Below, one piece after another: positions 15,080-24,331 of a stretch of 32,970 bases of DNA. Below the pieces are notes generated by a model. That model had not been told where the DNA came from and did no database searches. It saw nothing but the letters and a program-made list of their open reading frames with translations. The stretch is from Bacteroidota bacterium (lineage in GTDB: Bacteria > Bacteroidota > Bacteroidia > Bacteroidales > JADFUO01). Both the position numbers and the translations under genes were made by a program. The number at the start of each line of letters is the position of its first letter. The stretch's first letter is position 1. Where the stretch lies: NCBI GenBank assembly GCA_030610255.1, contig JAUWSB010000005.1, forward strand, positions 1 through 32,970, written 5' to 3'.

Positions 15080-17020
15080 ATGAATAGACTTCTTGTATTA
15101 ATATTATCATTATTTATTTTTTCAAATGCTGTACCGGCAATGTATATTAATACAAAAATTGACAGCCTTAACAGCCTTCTTGAAACTTCTACCGACTCAG
15201 AAAAAATCGAAATCTTTAATGAATTGAGTAAAGCTTATGACACAATATCTTATAACAAATCATTAGATTATGCAAAACAAGCGTTTGAATTAACAAAAAA
15301 ATTTAGAAGTAAAGAAGATGTTGCTACTTCTTTAGACAAGGTTGCGAGAATATATTATTTCTTAACCAATTACGATGAATCAATTAATTATTTTATTGAA
15401 TCATTGAAAATGAGAGAAAAAATTGGCGACCAAAAAGCAATTGCACAATCTTATAATAATCTTGGAGTTGTTTATCTGAATTTAGAAAACGATACTAAAA
15501 CATTAGAATATTTGCAAAAAGCATGGGACTTGAGTGAGGAGATTAGTGATGATGAGCTTATGAAAAAAACCGCTAACAATTTGGGGATTGTTTATATGAA
15601 ATTGTCCAACTATGATAAGTCATTGGAATATTATCGGAAAGCATTAAATTTAACTAAAGAAACAGATTTTAAACAACTATCCGTTTGTTTAAATAATATC
15701 GGTATGATTTATTGGTATTTAAAAAATTATGATAAAGCATTAGAATACTACCTGGATGCTTTAAAAATAAATGAAGAAGAAAAATATAAATGGAGTATTT
15801 CCAATACTTCAAGAAATATCGGGATAATTTATATAGAATTTCATAATTATAACAAAGCATCTGTATATCTTGAAAAGGCTTTAAAAATAGCTGAAGAAAT
15901 TGATTCAAAACACTTAATTAAAGATTGCTATAATTCTTTTTCCGAATTATATTTTAAAGAAGATAATTACAAAAAAGCTTACGAATATCATGAAATGTAT
16001 TCAAAAGTTAAGGATAGTATTTTTACAAAAGAACTTAGAAAAAATATTGCAGAATTAGAAGTGAAATTTGAAACTGTAGAAAAAGAAAAGGAAATTGAAA
16101 TTTTAAAAAAAGAAAAAGAGATTAATGCTTTAAAATTAAAAAACAATAAAAATCAAAATATTTTATTAATAATTGTTTTATCATTTATTGTATTATTAAT
16201 CATTATATTATATAGCCAGTATCTTCTTAAAATGAAAACTAACAAGCTCCTTGAAGCTAAAAATCAACAACTAAATATCGCCATTGAAAAAATATCAAAA
16301 TCGGAAGCAGACCTTAAAAAATTAAATACAACAAAAGATAAACTATTCTCAATTCTCAGTCATGACTTACGGAGTTCCTTCAGTTCCATTCTTGGCTTCT
16401 CCGAGATGTTATATTATGAAACTGGAAATTTTGATGCAGCCCAAATAAAAGAAATTGCTGCAACTATATATGAAACCAGTCGGGAAACCTTTGATCTTTT
16501 GGACAACCTGCTCGAATGGTCAAGGGCACAAACCGGCAGTATTAATTTAATACATGAAAATATTCATCTTAAAGATTTGGTTAACAGTACAGTTGATTTA
16601 TTGGCGAATAGTGCCAAGAAAAAAAATATTATTATTTCAAATGAAATCCCGGAACAAATACATATTTTTACAGATAATAATACGATAAATACTGTTTTAA
16701 GAAATTTACTTTCAAATGCCATTAAATTCACTCACCAAAAAGGAAAAGTAAAAATTACAGCCCGTGATATTGATGATTTTATTGAAATTACGATAGCTGA
16801 TTCCGGTATAGGAATAAAGCCGGAAGACATTAAAAAACTCTTCGGGATAGATATAGGATTTTCCACAGTTGGTACAGACAATGAAAAAGGTACGGGATTG
16901 GGATTGATTTTATGTAAAGAATTTATTGAAAAAAACAATGGTAGAATTTGGGTAGAAAGTGAATTGGGAAAAGGAAGCAATTTTATATTTACACTTCCGA
17001 AGGCAAAGACAACTGACTGA
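15080..17020 (+). CDS. Membrane-bound TPR sensor histidine kinase
   Basis: 646 aa. Signal peptide at residues 1-20; extracytoplasmic tetratricopeptide repeats from ~45 to ~310 (units such as AQSYNNLGVVYLNLENDTKT and KTANNLGIVYMKLSNYDKSL); coiled coil ~320-358; one membrane helix ~360-380; a second coiled coil; HisKA domain with H428 in FSILSHDLRSSFSSI; HATPase with N-box [13 protein letters not shown]1 DSGIGI (574-579) and G2 GTGLGL (604-609). It autophosphorylates and passes phosphate to a response regulator. No receiver domain is fused and no regulator gene is adjacent, so it is an orphan kinase here. The stimulus is unknown; TPRs suggest a protein or peptide partner in the periplasm. Confidence 0.93.
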   Translation: MNRLLVLILSLFIFSNAVPAMYINTKIDSLNSLLETSTDSEKIEIFNELSKAYDTISYNKSLDYAKQAFELTKKFRSKEDVATSLDKVARIYYFLTNYDESINYFIESLKMREKIGDQKAIAQSYNNLGVVYLNLENDTKTLEYLQKAWDLSEEISDDELMKKTANNLGIVYMKLSNYDKSLEYYRKALNLTKETDFKQLSVCLNNIGMIYWYLKNYDKALEYYLDALKINEEEKYKWSISNTSRNIGIIYIEFHNYNKASVYLEKALKIAEEIDSKHLIKDCYNSFSELYFKEDNYKKAYEYHEMYSKVKDSIFTKELRKNIAELEVKFETVEKEKEIEILKKEKEINALKLKNNKNQNILLIIVLSFIVLLIIILYSQYLLKMKTNKLLEAKNQQLNIAIEKISKSEADLKKLNTTKDKLFSILSHDLRSSFSSILGFSEMLYYETGNFDAAQIKEIAATIYETSRETFDLLDNLLEWSRAQTGSINLIHENIHLKDLVNSTVDLLANSAKKKNIIISNEIPEQIHIFTDNNTINTVLRNLLSNAIKFTHQKGKVKITARDIDDFIEITIADSGIGIKPEDIKKLFGIDIGFSTVGTDNEKGTGLGLILCKEFIEKNNGRIWVESELGKGSNFIFTLPKAKTTD

Positions 17021-17129
17021 ATATCTGCGACTGATATTGTGTTTAAAAAATATTACGGATAAAGTCTCCTAAGATTGAATAGCTAATTGTAATATTGAAA
17101 TAGTTAATAAAAACGCCTTGTAACGTGGG

Positions 17130-17546
17130 ATGACAGATCAATATACAAAAAAGAATGATAAAAGAAAAATAACGAGCAATTTCATAAGGCGAGTAATGAT
17201 TATTGCAGGAAGTTTCTTTGTGGGGCTTGGAATTCTTGGAATATTCTTACCTATTTTGCCTACTACTCCATTTCTTTTACTTGCTGCTGCATGCTATGCT
17301 AAAAGTTCAGAAAGGTTTTACAATTGGCTCATAAATAACAAATGGCTGGGAAATTACATTAAAAATTATCGTGAAGGAAAGGGGGTGCCATTAAAAGTAA
17401 AGGTTTTATCTATTTCTTTTTTATGGTTAACAATAGGGTATTCAGTTGTTTTTGCAGTTAACACTTTTCTAATTCAAGTCATTTTAATTCTAATAGCTAT
17501 TGGCGTTACTATACATATTCTCTCTATCCGAACTTTAAAAAAATGA
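17130..17546 (+). CDS. YbaN/DUF454 family inner-membrane protein
   Basis: 138 aa. After a charged N-terminus come a hydrophobic hairpin with the family signature FVGLGILGIFLPILPTTPFL, then LLAAACYAKSSERFYNWLIN, NKWLGNYIKNYREGKGVPLK and two more membrane segments. DUF454 (YbaN) proteins are small membrane proteins of unknown function. It follows the kinase by 109 bp in the same direction but shows no clear link to it. The 96-bp convergent gap to the symporter has an A-run/T-run pair (AAAAAAAGGAACTTTTTTT at 17627-17645), a possible weak terminator. Confidence 0.85.
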   Translation: MTDQYTKKNDKRKITSNFIRRVMIIAGSFFVGLGILGIFLPILPTTPFLLLAAACYAKSSERFYNWLINNKWLGNYIKNYREGKGVPLKVKVLSISFLWLTIGYSVVFAVNTFLIQVILILIAIGVTIHILSIRTLKK

Positions 17547-17642
17547 AAAGTATATGATAGTAAACGCTTGAAAGGTTCTGCAGTCAGGCAACTACCGATA
17601 CACCAGTCCTATTAATTTAAAATTTAAAAAAAGGAACTTTTT

Positions 17643-19091
17643 TTACTGAAATTTCGCATTCTTGACCGGGTTTGTCTTACCCGTAATTAAGCTTACAATA
17701 ACAACTGCCAGTAAAGCCAGTGCAAACGAGACAAAGCGAACACTTATCATATCATCAAGCACTGTTATCTTTGACCATACAATAGTTGATACAGCACCGG
17801 TGATCATTCCTGCCAACACACCCTGACTGGTGGTACGCTTCCACTTGAGCAAAAGCAACAAAGCCGGTCCGAACGAAGACCCCAGACCTGCCCAGGCATA
17901 AGAGACCATTGAAAATATCAATTTTTCGGAAGTAACAGCAATTATAAAACCGAATAAACCTATGGCTACTGTAATTATACGACTGAGGTAAAGCAGTGCT
18001 TTTCCTGAAACATCCTTTCCAAGTGTTTTGTGATAAAAATCCTCAATAACCGATGAAGTGATAACAAGCAACTGGCTATCGGCTGTTGACATCATAGCTG
18101 CTATAGCTCCTGAGATAAAGATGCCGGCAAGCCATGCAGGCAATAGAGTCTTTGCCAGTTGAGGCATTACATGCTCCACATCGGCAAAATGCCCATGTCC
18201 ATATATTGCCAGCCCCACCAGCCCTATCAGTATAGTACCTGTGAAAGCCGGTATAGCCCAGGCTATAGCTATTCGCCTGCTGATCTTAATTTTATCACTG
18301 CTTTTTATTGACATGAACCTGGCAAGAAGGTGAGGCTGCCCCATGTATCCGAATCCCCAACTCAAACCGCCGATGATAATGGATACAGCTGCCCAACCTG
18401 TGGCACCACCCACTACACTGATAAATTCATTTCCGGAAGAGTCTATACCTGCTCCCAATGTATTTCCATGTGCATATATTTCAAAAATACCAACTACCGG
18501 CAGGATGATCAGCGTGCCTATCATTATCATACCCTGAATGAAGTCGGTCCAGGCAACTGCAAAAAAGCCACCCATCATGGTGTAAAATATTACCACTACT
18601 GTTCCGATAACAACACCCCAGAACTGGGGTATGTCAAATGTTACATTCAGTATCTTACCTGCACCGTTAAATTGAGCACCAAGATAAAAAGTGAAAAAGA
18701 AGATAATGATTAATGTTGCAACAACACGTATTAACTTTCCTCCCTTACCTAAGTGTTGAGCAAAAAAATTCGGAATTGTAATAGCTTTAACTCTTTCTGA
18801 CTCTTTACGAAGGTCCTTAGCAATGACAAACCAGTAAAAGACAATTCCAAGTACACATCCCAAAGCATCCCACATCGTCATCAGCCCGAATGCCATTGCT
18901 GCACCAGGCAACCCAAGTAATATCCATACCGACTCTCCTGATGCCCGCTCGGAAAAAGCTACTACCCATGGATTCAGCTTTCTTCCGGCAAGAAAAAAAT
19001 CATTGTGTGACTTATTCTTGCGATAAGTCAAAAAACCCACCAACAGGACAATGATAAGATATAAAATGAAACCGATAAAAGTATAGTTCAT
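17643..19091 (-). CDS. putP: Na+/solute symporter, PutP-like (SSS family)
   Basis: 482 aa with ~13 membrane segments, the SSS family layout. Landmarks: YRKNKSHNDFFLAGRKLNPW near the N-terminus, AFSERASGESVWILLGLPGA, MMGGFFAVAWTDFIQGMIM, and ISGAIAAMMSTADSQLLVIT followed by SSVIEDFYHK, which holds the Na+-site Ser/Thr region. This arrangement fits proline/Na+ symporters; the substrate is inferred by similarity and could be another amino acid. It would use the Na+ gradient that Rnf can produce. A perfect -7 element (minus TATCTTTG, 19120-19127) lies 29 bp upstream of the start. Single gene, slightly GC-richer than its neighbours. Confidence 0.88.
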   Translation of the reverse strand: MNYTFIGFILYLIIVLLVGFLTYRKNKSHNDFFLAGRKLNPWVVAFSERASGESVWILLGLPGAAMAFGLMTMWDALGCVLGIVFYWFVIAKDLRKESERVKAITIPNFFAQHLGKGGKLIRVVATLIIIFFFTFYLGAQFNGAGKILNVTFDIPQFWGVVIGTVVVIFYTMMGGFFAVAWTDFIQGMIMIGTLIILPVVGIFEIYAHGNTLGAGIDSSGNEFISVVGGATGWAAVSIIIGGLSWGFGYMGQPHLLARFMSIKSSDKIKISRRIAIAWAIPAFTGTILIGLVGLAIYGHGHFADVEHVMPQLAKTLLPAWLAGIFISGAIAAMMSTADSQLLVITSSVIEDFYHKTLGKDVSGKALLYLSRIITVAIGLFGFIIAVTSEKLIFSMVSYAWAGLGSSFGPALLLLLKWKRTTSQGVLAGMITGAVSTIVWSKITVLDDMISVRFVSFALALLAVVIVSLITGKTNPVKNAKFQ

Positions 19092-19119
19092 AAATGGATA
19101 TATAATTTTTTAAAGGACA

Positions 19120-19127
19120 CAAAGATA
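19120..19127 (-). promoter_or_regulatory. -7 promoter element of the symporter gene
   Basis: CAAAGATA on the plus strand equals TATCTTTG on the coding strand, a perfect TAnnTTTG, 29 bp from the start codon. No clear upstream TTTG at the standard distance. Confidence 0.4.
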
Positions 19128-19254
19128 AAGCAACATTGTAATTTACCATAAAATGTAAATTATTTTATTTGAATTCTTATAAACTTAGCACCAACCCGAA
19201 AGTTTTAAGGATAATTTGGTGGAATGAATACAAACTTCTTAATATTAGTACGTT

Positions 19255-19893
19255 TCAACGTATTTTCCAATAAGCATTCTCATCATCATCGTCATCATCA
19301 TCTTCCCATTCATAACGTTTTGGCTGCGGTCCGGTCTTTCTATAATAAAATGCCAAAATCAAACCGGCTACTAATCCCATTAAATGTGATTCCCATGAAA
19401 TATTCTTTTCAGGGAAAAAATCAGGGAATATGCCCCAGATCATGCTACCATACAAAAATGTCACAATTAAAGTAATTGCCAGCAATCTCGGATTTTTTCT
19501 TATTAAACCACTGACAAAAAGAAAGGCTGCCAGGCCATAAACCAAGCCACTTGCCCCGATATGAAAAGCTTCGCGGCCACCAAACCAAACCCAGATTCCC
19601 GTTATCAAATAAATCAGGAAAAATACTTTGTATGCAATTTGTTTATAAAAATAAAAAAGAGTAACACTTAAAACAAATAATGGAATCGAATTAGCAAACA
19701 AATGCGAAAAACTACTATGGATCAATGGTGAGGCAATAATACCAATTAATCCTTTTGTTGTAAGTGGATAAATTCCAAAATACGAAAAATCCAGATTAAA
19801 AAGAACCTCAATAATTTTTACCAACCAAATCAATAAAAGAAAGAAAAAAGGAAATACAAGACTGTGATAAAATTTTTGTTTTTCAGGATTCAC
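19255..19893 (-). CDS. Rhomboid-family intramembrane serine protease
   Basis: 212 aa, six hydrophobic segments. The catalytic Ser115 sits in HIGASGLVYGLAAF and the catalytic His170 in SWESHLMGLVAGLILAF; H64 and N68 in SSFSHLFANSIPL supply the oxyanion-side residues. Rhomboids cut transmembrane substrates within the bilayer; the substrate here is unknown. The C-terminus ends in a cytoplasmic tail with seven consecutive Asp (198-204), encoded by a near-perfect GAT run at 19282-19302, a possible slippage site. Separated from the symporter by 163 bp with the same orientation. Confidence 0.92.
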   Translation of the reverse strand: MNPEKQKFYHSLVFPFFFLLLIWLVKIIEVLFNLDFSYFGIYPLTTKGLIGIIASPLIHSSFSHLFANSIPLFVLSVTLFYFYKQIAYKVFFLIYLITGIWVWFGGREAFHIGASGLVYGLAAFLFVSGLIRKNPRLLAITLIVTFLYGSMIWGIFPDFFPEKNISWESHLMGLVAGLILAFYYRKTGPQPKRYEWEDDDDDDDENAYWKIR

Positions 19894-19972
19894 AATTAGA
19901 AATTTAAGGTTCTATATTTAAATACTATGGTTGAAAAAGACAAAAGACATCCATACGGACTCCCGTTGGTCG

Positions 19973-20008
19973 AAAGTAAAAAGTGAAGCGAAGCAAACCT
20001 GTATGGGA
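19973..20008 (+). repeat. 36-bp dispersed repeat, copy 1
   Basis: Reverse complement of 25089-25124 with one mismatch. The core is GTGAAGCGAAGCAAACC. It lies in the gene-free interval 19894-20417 between the rhomboid and purB genes. Confidence 0.88.
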
Positions 20009-20088
20009 CAAAAGTAAAAATTTGTAGCATAATGGAAATTTTGTCCTTTGTTACTAATCAGTTTATTAATCAATTCCTATTCCCTCCC

Positions 20089-20207
20089 GATAGTATCGGT
20101 ATTGAGGATAAATTTTTAATATAATATAGGGGGAATAAAGGTATAAGGGTATAAAGGTATAGGGGTATGAGGTCCCTTATTTCCCTTATTTCCCCTATTT
20201 CCCTCCC
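20089..20207 (+). repeat. Palindrome and G/C-asymmetric iterated repeat in the rhomboid-purB gap
   Basis: No gene is seen in 19894-20417. A perfect 13-nt palindrome CCGATAGTATCGG starts near 20089. A G-rich run of GGTATAA/GGGTATAAA/GGGGTATGA units spans 20129-20172. It faces three C-rich 9-mers (CCCTTATTT 20174-20182, CCCTTATTT 20183-20191, CCCCTATTT 20192-20200), so the whole can fold into a long imperfect hairpin. Confidence 0.75.
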
Positions 20208-20387
20208 GAAAGATACTGTGTTAAAATCCAAATTATTTTTCATATTTTATTAAATATTTTTTTACTATTGTAAAACAACATAGAACCAAAATTAATGAAT
20301 TAGATAGTAATACGATATTATGCCCACCTGCAAATGTCATTCCAAGCAAAAATACTGACAAATTTTTTATTATATTGTATTTATATA

Positions 20388-20395
20388 TAAATTTG
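20388..20395 (+). promoter_or_regulatory. -7 promoter element of purB
   Basis: TAAATTTG matches TAnnTTTG and is 22 bp before the purB ATG, implying a very short leader. No good -33 TTTG at the usual spacing. Confidence 0.4.
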
Positions 20396-20417
20396 CTAAC
20401 TAAACAACTAAAATAAA

Positions 20418-21764
20418 ATGAAACTTTCAGTCTTAAACGCCATTTCGCCTGTTGACGGGCGTTATCGTAAAACAACCGAATCGCTGGCATATTATTTCTC
20501 TGAAGCCGCTTTTATCAATTACAGAATATTTGTTGAAATTGAATATTTTATTGCATTATGCAAAATACCTTTACCTCAGCTAAAAGATTTTGATAACAAT
20601 CTATTTGAAAAACTTAGAGCAATCTCAAGGGATTTTACATTTGAAGAGGCACAGCTGGTAAAAGATATAGAAAAAACCACAAATCATGATGTAAAGGCAG
20701 TTGAATATTATCTTAAGAATAAATTTGAAGAATTCGGATTAAAACAATACAAAGAGTTTATTCATTTCGGTTTAACCTCTCAGGATATTAATAATACTGC
20801 AGTTCCTTATGCCCTGAAATTAGCTTACCATGATGTATTAAAACCGCTTTATACGGAATTGTTAAATAAACTTATTCACAGATCAAAAGAGTGGAAAAAA
20901 ATACCTATGCTTGCCCGGACACACGGACAACCGGCTTCTCCCACCATTTTAGGAAAAGAAATTTATGTTTTTGCCGAACGTCTAAAAAATCAATTTGATT
21001 TGCTTGAAGATATATCTTTTTCAGCAAAATTCGGTGGAGCAACAGGAAATTTTAATGCTCATCATGTAGCTTATCCCGAAATAAACTGGATTGAATTTGC
21101 CGATAATTTTGTTAAGAACCATCTCGGACTGAAACGTCAGAAAACAACAACACAAATTGAACATTACGACAATATGGCAGCTTTTTTTGACAATCTTAAA
21201 AGAATAAACACAATTCTGATTGATCTTAACCGCGATATCTGGACTTACATCTCAATGGATTATTTTAAGCAAAAAATTAAAGAAGGAGAAGTTGGCTCGT
21301 CTGCAATGCCACATAAAGTTAATCCGATTGATTTTGAAAATTCAGAAGGAAACCTTGGCGTTGCGAATGCCTTGTTCGAATATCTTTCATCAAAGTTACC
21401 CATATCAAGGCTTCAAAGAGATTTAACCGATTCAACAGTTACACGAAATATCGGAGTCCCGGTTGCACATACAATTATTGCCCTGAAATCCATTTTAAAA
21501 GGTTTGGATAAACTTATCTTAAATAACGAAAAAATTAATGATGACCTTGAAAATAACTGGGCTGTCGTATCAGAAGCCATTCAAACAATTTTAAGACGGG
21601 AAAATTATCCGGATCCTTACGAAACCCTGAAAGAACTCACACGAATAAATCAAAAGATCACAAAAGAAACAATCAGTGAATTTATTGACAGCCTTGATGT
21701 TTCTGATGATGTTAAAAACGAACTAAAACAAATTTCTCCAGAGAACTATACAGGAGTTTTTTAA
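20418..21764 (+). CDS. purB: Adenylosuccinate lyase
   Basis: 448 aa. Fumarase/aspartase superfamily signature GSSAMPHKVNP around residues 293-303, with S295 on the mobile loop as the catalytic base; ARTHGQPASPT (166-176) supplies H169; the TSQDINNTA stretch (120-128) binds substrate. It cleaves SAICAR to AICAR and adenylosuccinate to AMP, both in purine synthesis. Length and the N-terminal AISPVDGRYRKTTESLAYYF match the E. coli-type PurB subgroup. Single gene with its own -7 element; the DUF5606 gene begins 65 bp later with a separate element. Confidence 0.97.
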   Translation: MKLSVLNAISPVDGRYRKTTESLAYYFSEAAFINYRIFVEIEYFIALCKIPLPQLKDFDNNLFEKLRAISRDFTFEEAQLVKDIEKTTNHDVKAVEYYLKNKFEEFGLKQYKEFIHFGLTSQDINNTAVPYALKLAYHDVLKPLYTELLNKLIHRSKEWKKIPMLARTHGQPASPTILGKEIYVFAERLKNQFDLLEDISFSAKFGGATGNFNAHHVAYPEINWIEFADNFVKNHLGLKRQKTTTQIEHYDNMAAFFDNLKRINTILIDLNRDIWTYISMDYFKQKIKEGEVGSSAMPHKVNPIDFENSEGNLGVANALFEYLSSKLPISRLQRDLTDSTVTRNIGVPVAHTIIALKSILKGLDKLILNNEKINDDLENNWAVVSEAIQTILRRENYPDPYETLKELTRINQKITKETISEFIDSLDVSDDVKNELKQISPENYTGVF

Positions 21765-21806
21765 TTACTTGACAAATTTTTCCACTTCTATTATAATTTT
21801 ATTTAA

Positions 21807-21814
21807 TATCTTTG
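21807..21814 (+). promoter_or_regulatory. -7 promoter element of the DUF5606-pyrK-pyrD operon
   Basis: TATCTTTG, a perfect TAnnTTTG, 15 bp before the DUF5606 ATG. An upstream TTGACA at 21769-21774 is 35 nt away, too far for a standard pair. Confidence 0.4.
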
Positions 21815-21829
21815 ACAAAATTTTAAATT

Positions 21830-22336
21830 ATGGACTTTAGCGAGATATTAGCAATTTCAGGAAAACCCGGATTATTTAAAATGGTTGCAAAAACCAAAAA
21901 CGGTGTTGTGGTTGAATCATTAATTGACGAAAAAAGAATTCCTGCCTTTGCTCATGAAAAAATAAGTTCTTTAGAGGAAATCAGTATTTTTACTGAAGAT
22001 GAAGACTTGTCATTAAAAGAAGTCTTTAAATTAATCCACGACAAGCAAGATGGCGAAAAAGCTATTGATCATAAATCAGATAATAAAACCCTTAAATCAT
22101 ATTTTGAGGAAATAATTCCAAATTATGATAAAGACAGGGTTTATGTTTCGGATATAAAAAAAGTTATCTATTGGTATAATCTGTTAGTTGAGAAAGATAT
22201 TCTTGATTATTCAGAAATAGAAGAAAAAAAGGAAGAAGAAAAAGATGAATCCAAAACCGAAACAAAATCAAAGGAAGAAACAAAAACTGAATCGGAAAAA
22301 GAAACAAAACCGGATGAAAAAAATTCAGGATTTTAA
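21830..22336 (+). CDS. DUF5606 family protein
   Basis: 168 aa. The N-terminal ~120 residues (MDFSEILAISGKPGLFKMVA, VVESLIDEKRIPAFAHEKIS, VYVSDIKKVIYWYNLLVEKD) match the DUF5606 family, known to me only from Bacteroidota and without assigned function. The last ~45 residues are a Lys/Glu/Thr-rich, probably disordered tail. The final 23 nt overlap the start of pyrK, so it is co-translated with the pyrimidine genes; this may reflect position only. Soluble, no signal peptide. Confidence 0.8.
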   Translation: MDFSEILAISGKPGLFKMVAKTKNGVVVESLIDEKRIPAFAHEKISSLEEISIFTEDEDLSLKEVFKLIHDKQDGEKAIDHKSDNKTLKSYFEEIIPNYDKDRVYVSDIKKVIYWYNLLVEKDILDYSEIEEKKEEEKDESKTETKSKEETKTESEKETKPDEKNSGF

Positions 22337-23081
22337 TATTTACGCAAATCACCGGTTAAATTACGAAACCTTTATTCTTGAATTAAAAGCACCGGAAAAG
22401 CTTCCCGAAATATTTCCCGGTCAGTTTGCACAACTCAAAATCAATAACCACCCACAAGTATTTTTAAGACGACCATTTTCAATTCATAATGTTGACTATG
22501 AAAAAAACACAATCAGTTTTTTTATAAAAATCATTGGCGAAGGAACCCGTTCGTTGCAAAAACTAAATAAAAAAAATAGCATTAATGTAATTTATCCACT
22601 CGGAAACTCTTTTAATTTGCCAAAACAAAACAATGTTTTATTAGTCGGAGGAGGGACGGGTGTTGCTCCCCTTTTGCTTTTATCTAAATCTTTAAAAAAC
22701 AACAATATCAGCCCAGTTATTTTAATCGGGGGACGTAGCAGAAATGATATTTTACAAATCAAAGAATTTGAAAAGTATTGTAAGGTTTTAATTACTACCG
22801 AAGACGGCACTCTTGGCGAAAAAGGCTTGGTTACACAGCATTCCGTTTTTCAAACAGATAAATTTCCGTTTAAAAAAATTTATACTTGTGGTCCAGAACT
22901 AATGATGAAAGCAATTGGCAAATTTGCAAAAAAGAATAATATTGAATGTGAAGTGTCTTTGGAAAATACTATGGCTTGCGGATTCGGAGCTTGTTTATGC
23001 TGTGTAGTTGAAACGAGTAAAGGTAATAAATGTGTTTGCACCGAAGGTCCTGTTTTTAATATAAAATACTTAAAATGGTAG
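22314..23081 (+). CDS. pyrK: Dihydroorotate dehydrogenase electron-transfer subunit (class 1B)
   Basis: 255 aa from the ATG at 22314; the frame extends upstream, but those residues are Lys/Gln-rich and read the DUF5606 tail in another frame. FAD-binding RRPFSIHNV follows [10 protein letters not shown]; the nucleotide-binding part has [17 protein letters not shown] and [11 protein letters not shown]. The C-terminal [2Fe-2S] cluster is formed by Cys in [17 protein letters not shown] and KCVCTEGP. PyrK passes electrons from the PyrD FMN to NAD+. It overlaps DUF5606 by 23 nt and pyrD by 7 nt. This NAD+-linked class needs neither oxygen nor quinone, in keeping with an anaerobe. Confidence 0.94.
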   Translation: MKKIQDFNIYANHRLNYETFILELKAPEKLPEIFPGQFAQLKINNHPQVFLRRPFSIHNVDYEKNTISFFIKIIGEGTRSLQKLNKKNSINVIYPLGNSFNLPKQNNVLLVGGGTGVAPLLLLSKSLKNNNISPVILIGGRSRNDILQIKEFEKYCKVLITTEDGTLGEKGLVTQHSVFQTDKFPFKKIYTCGPELMMKAIGKFAKKNNIECEVSLENTMACGFGACLCCVVETSKGNKCVCTEGPVFNIKYLKW

Positions 23082-23986
23082 ATTTAAAAATAAAGATCCA
23101 AAAATTAGAGTTAAAAAATCCGGTAATGACTGCTTCAGGCACTTTCGGTTATGGAGAAGAATACACAGATTTTTTTGATATCAGTAAATTAGGAGGAATT
23201 ATTGTCAAAGGGATAACAATAAAGCCAAGAGAAGGCAATCCCTATCCGCGTATGGCTGAAACAGCATCAGGAATGTTAAATGCCGTAGGACTTCAAAATA
23301 AAGGTGTTGATTATTTTATTAAAAACATATACCCTGAAATCAAAAATTACGACACAAACATAATTGTAAATATTAACGGCTCCACGATTGAAGAATATAT
23401 TCAGGTGGCTGAAAAAATTAATGAACTGGATAAAATTCCTGCAATTGAATTAAATATTTCATGTCCGAATGTTAAAGAAGGAGGCATGGCTTTCGGGACA
23501 AGTTATCAATCGGCAAAAGCTGTTACTGAGGCAGTTCGTAAAGCTTATTATAAAACTCTAATTGTTAAACTCTCACCCAATGTTACAGATATTACAGAAA
23601 TAGCCAAATCAGTTGAAGGGGCAGGTGCCGATTCTATTTCTTTGATAAATACCCTGCTGGGCATGGCAATTGATGCTGAAACCCGTAAGCCGGTTTTATC
23701 AACAATTACCGGTGGCTTGTCCGGACCGGCAGTTAAACCAATTGCATTAAGAATGGTCTGGCAGGTTTACAACTCGGTTAAAATACCTGTTATCGGTTTG
23801 GGCGGAATCATGAATACTTCAGATGCAATTGAATTTATTATTGCAGGAGCTTCCGCAATTCAGGTAGGCACAGCCAATTTTATTGACCCTCAAATTACCG
23901 TTAAAATTATTGACGGAATTGAAGAATACCTTAACAAACACAAGATTGATTCAATTAGGGAATTGGTTGGTGCACTGAATGTTTAA
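23075..23986 (+). CDS. pyrD: Dihydroorotate dehydrogenase catalytic subunit (class 1B)
   Basis: 303 aa TIM barrel with FMN. Landmarks: [45 protein letters not shown], and [11 protein letters not shown] with C130 as the active-site base that marks class 1 enzymes. [18 protein letters not shown] and [20 protein letters not shown] bind the FMN phosphate. It oxidises dihydroorotate to orotate in pyrimidine synthesis and pairs with the adjacent PyrK. Followed by a hairpin at 23993-24033. Confidence 0.96.
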   Translation: MVDLKIKIQKLELKNPVMTASGTFGYGEEYTDFFDISKLGGIIVKGITIKPREGNPYPRMAETASGMLNAVGLQNKGVDYFIKNIYPEIKNYDTNIIVNINGSTIEEYIQVAEKINELDKIPAIELNISCPNVKEGGMAFGTSYQSAKAVTEAVRKAYYKTLIVKLSPNVTDITEIAKSVEGAGADSISLINTLLGMAIDAETRKPVLSTITGGLSGPAVKPIALRMVWQVYNSVKIPVIGLGGIMNTSDAIEFIIAGASAIQVGTANFIDPQITVKIIDGIEEYLNKHKIDSIRELVGALNV

Positions 23987-23992
23987 TATATA

Positions 23993-24033
23993 CAAGGCCC
24001 TGCAAAAACAGTAGCTTTTACAGGGCTGCCTTG
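23993..24033. terminator. Hairpin between convergent pyrD and coiled-coil gene
   Basis: CAAGGCCCTGCAAAA pairs with TTTTACAGGGC(TG)CCTTG around ACAGTAGC. A seven-A run follows on the plus strand (24034-24040), not a T-run. So it is a strong stem without a canonical U-tract; likely ends pyrD transcripts and perhaps also the convergent ones. Confidence 0.55.
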
Positions 24034-24078
24034 AAAAAAACTGTAAATTATAGTCCAGAACAAATTTAATAACAAATT

Positions 24079-24294
24079 TTATTCCTCGGCTTTTAATGCA
24101 TCCAACTCAGACTTCAGCTTTGAATTTTCTTCTGTTAATTTTTTATTTGAAGCTTCTGTTTCACCAATTTTTGTTTTGAGGTCTTTATTTTCTGCATTTA
24201 ATTTTTCTACGTCTGTTTTTAAATGTTTTATATCTGTTTGAAATAAAACAATCTTATCTTCTAATAGCTGGAAGTTATTTATATTTTCTGCCAT
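24079..24294 (-). CDS. Small coiled-coil protein
   Basis: 71 aa, almost wholly heptad-patterned: LEDKIVLFQTDIKHLKTDVE, LNAENKDLKTKIGETEASNK, LTEENSKLKSELDALK. No signal peptide or membrane helix. ZapB-like cell-division factors have this look, but so do many unrelated small coiled coils, so no function is assigned. It lies 37 bp downstream of the LysM-protein gene in the same direction and may share its transcript. Confidence 0.65.
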   Translation of the reverse strand: MAENINNFQLLEDKIVLFQTDIKHLKTDVEKLNAENKDLKTKIGETEASNKKLTEENSKLKSELDALKAEE

Positions 24295-24331
24295 GATTTC
24301 AAATTATTAAAATTTATAAAAAATTTTGAGT

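Noticed and set aside
15080-17546. Two-component pair formed by the histidine kinase and the next gene
   Set aside because: The next gene is a DUF454 membrane protein, not a response regulator; there is no receiver-domain signature anywhere in the window.
18330-18713. Plus-strand open frames antisense to the symporter, one with several Cys
   Set aside because: They lie entirely within a well-supported symporter gene and have no recognisable domain; the Cys codons mirror the codon pattern of the opposite strand.
24034-24040. Classical U-tract terminator after pyrD
   Set aside because: The run following the hairpin on the plus strand is A, not T; so only a hairpin with uncertain terminator function is reported.
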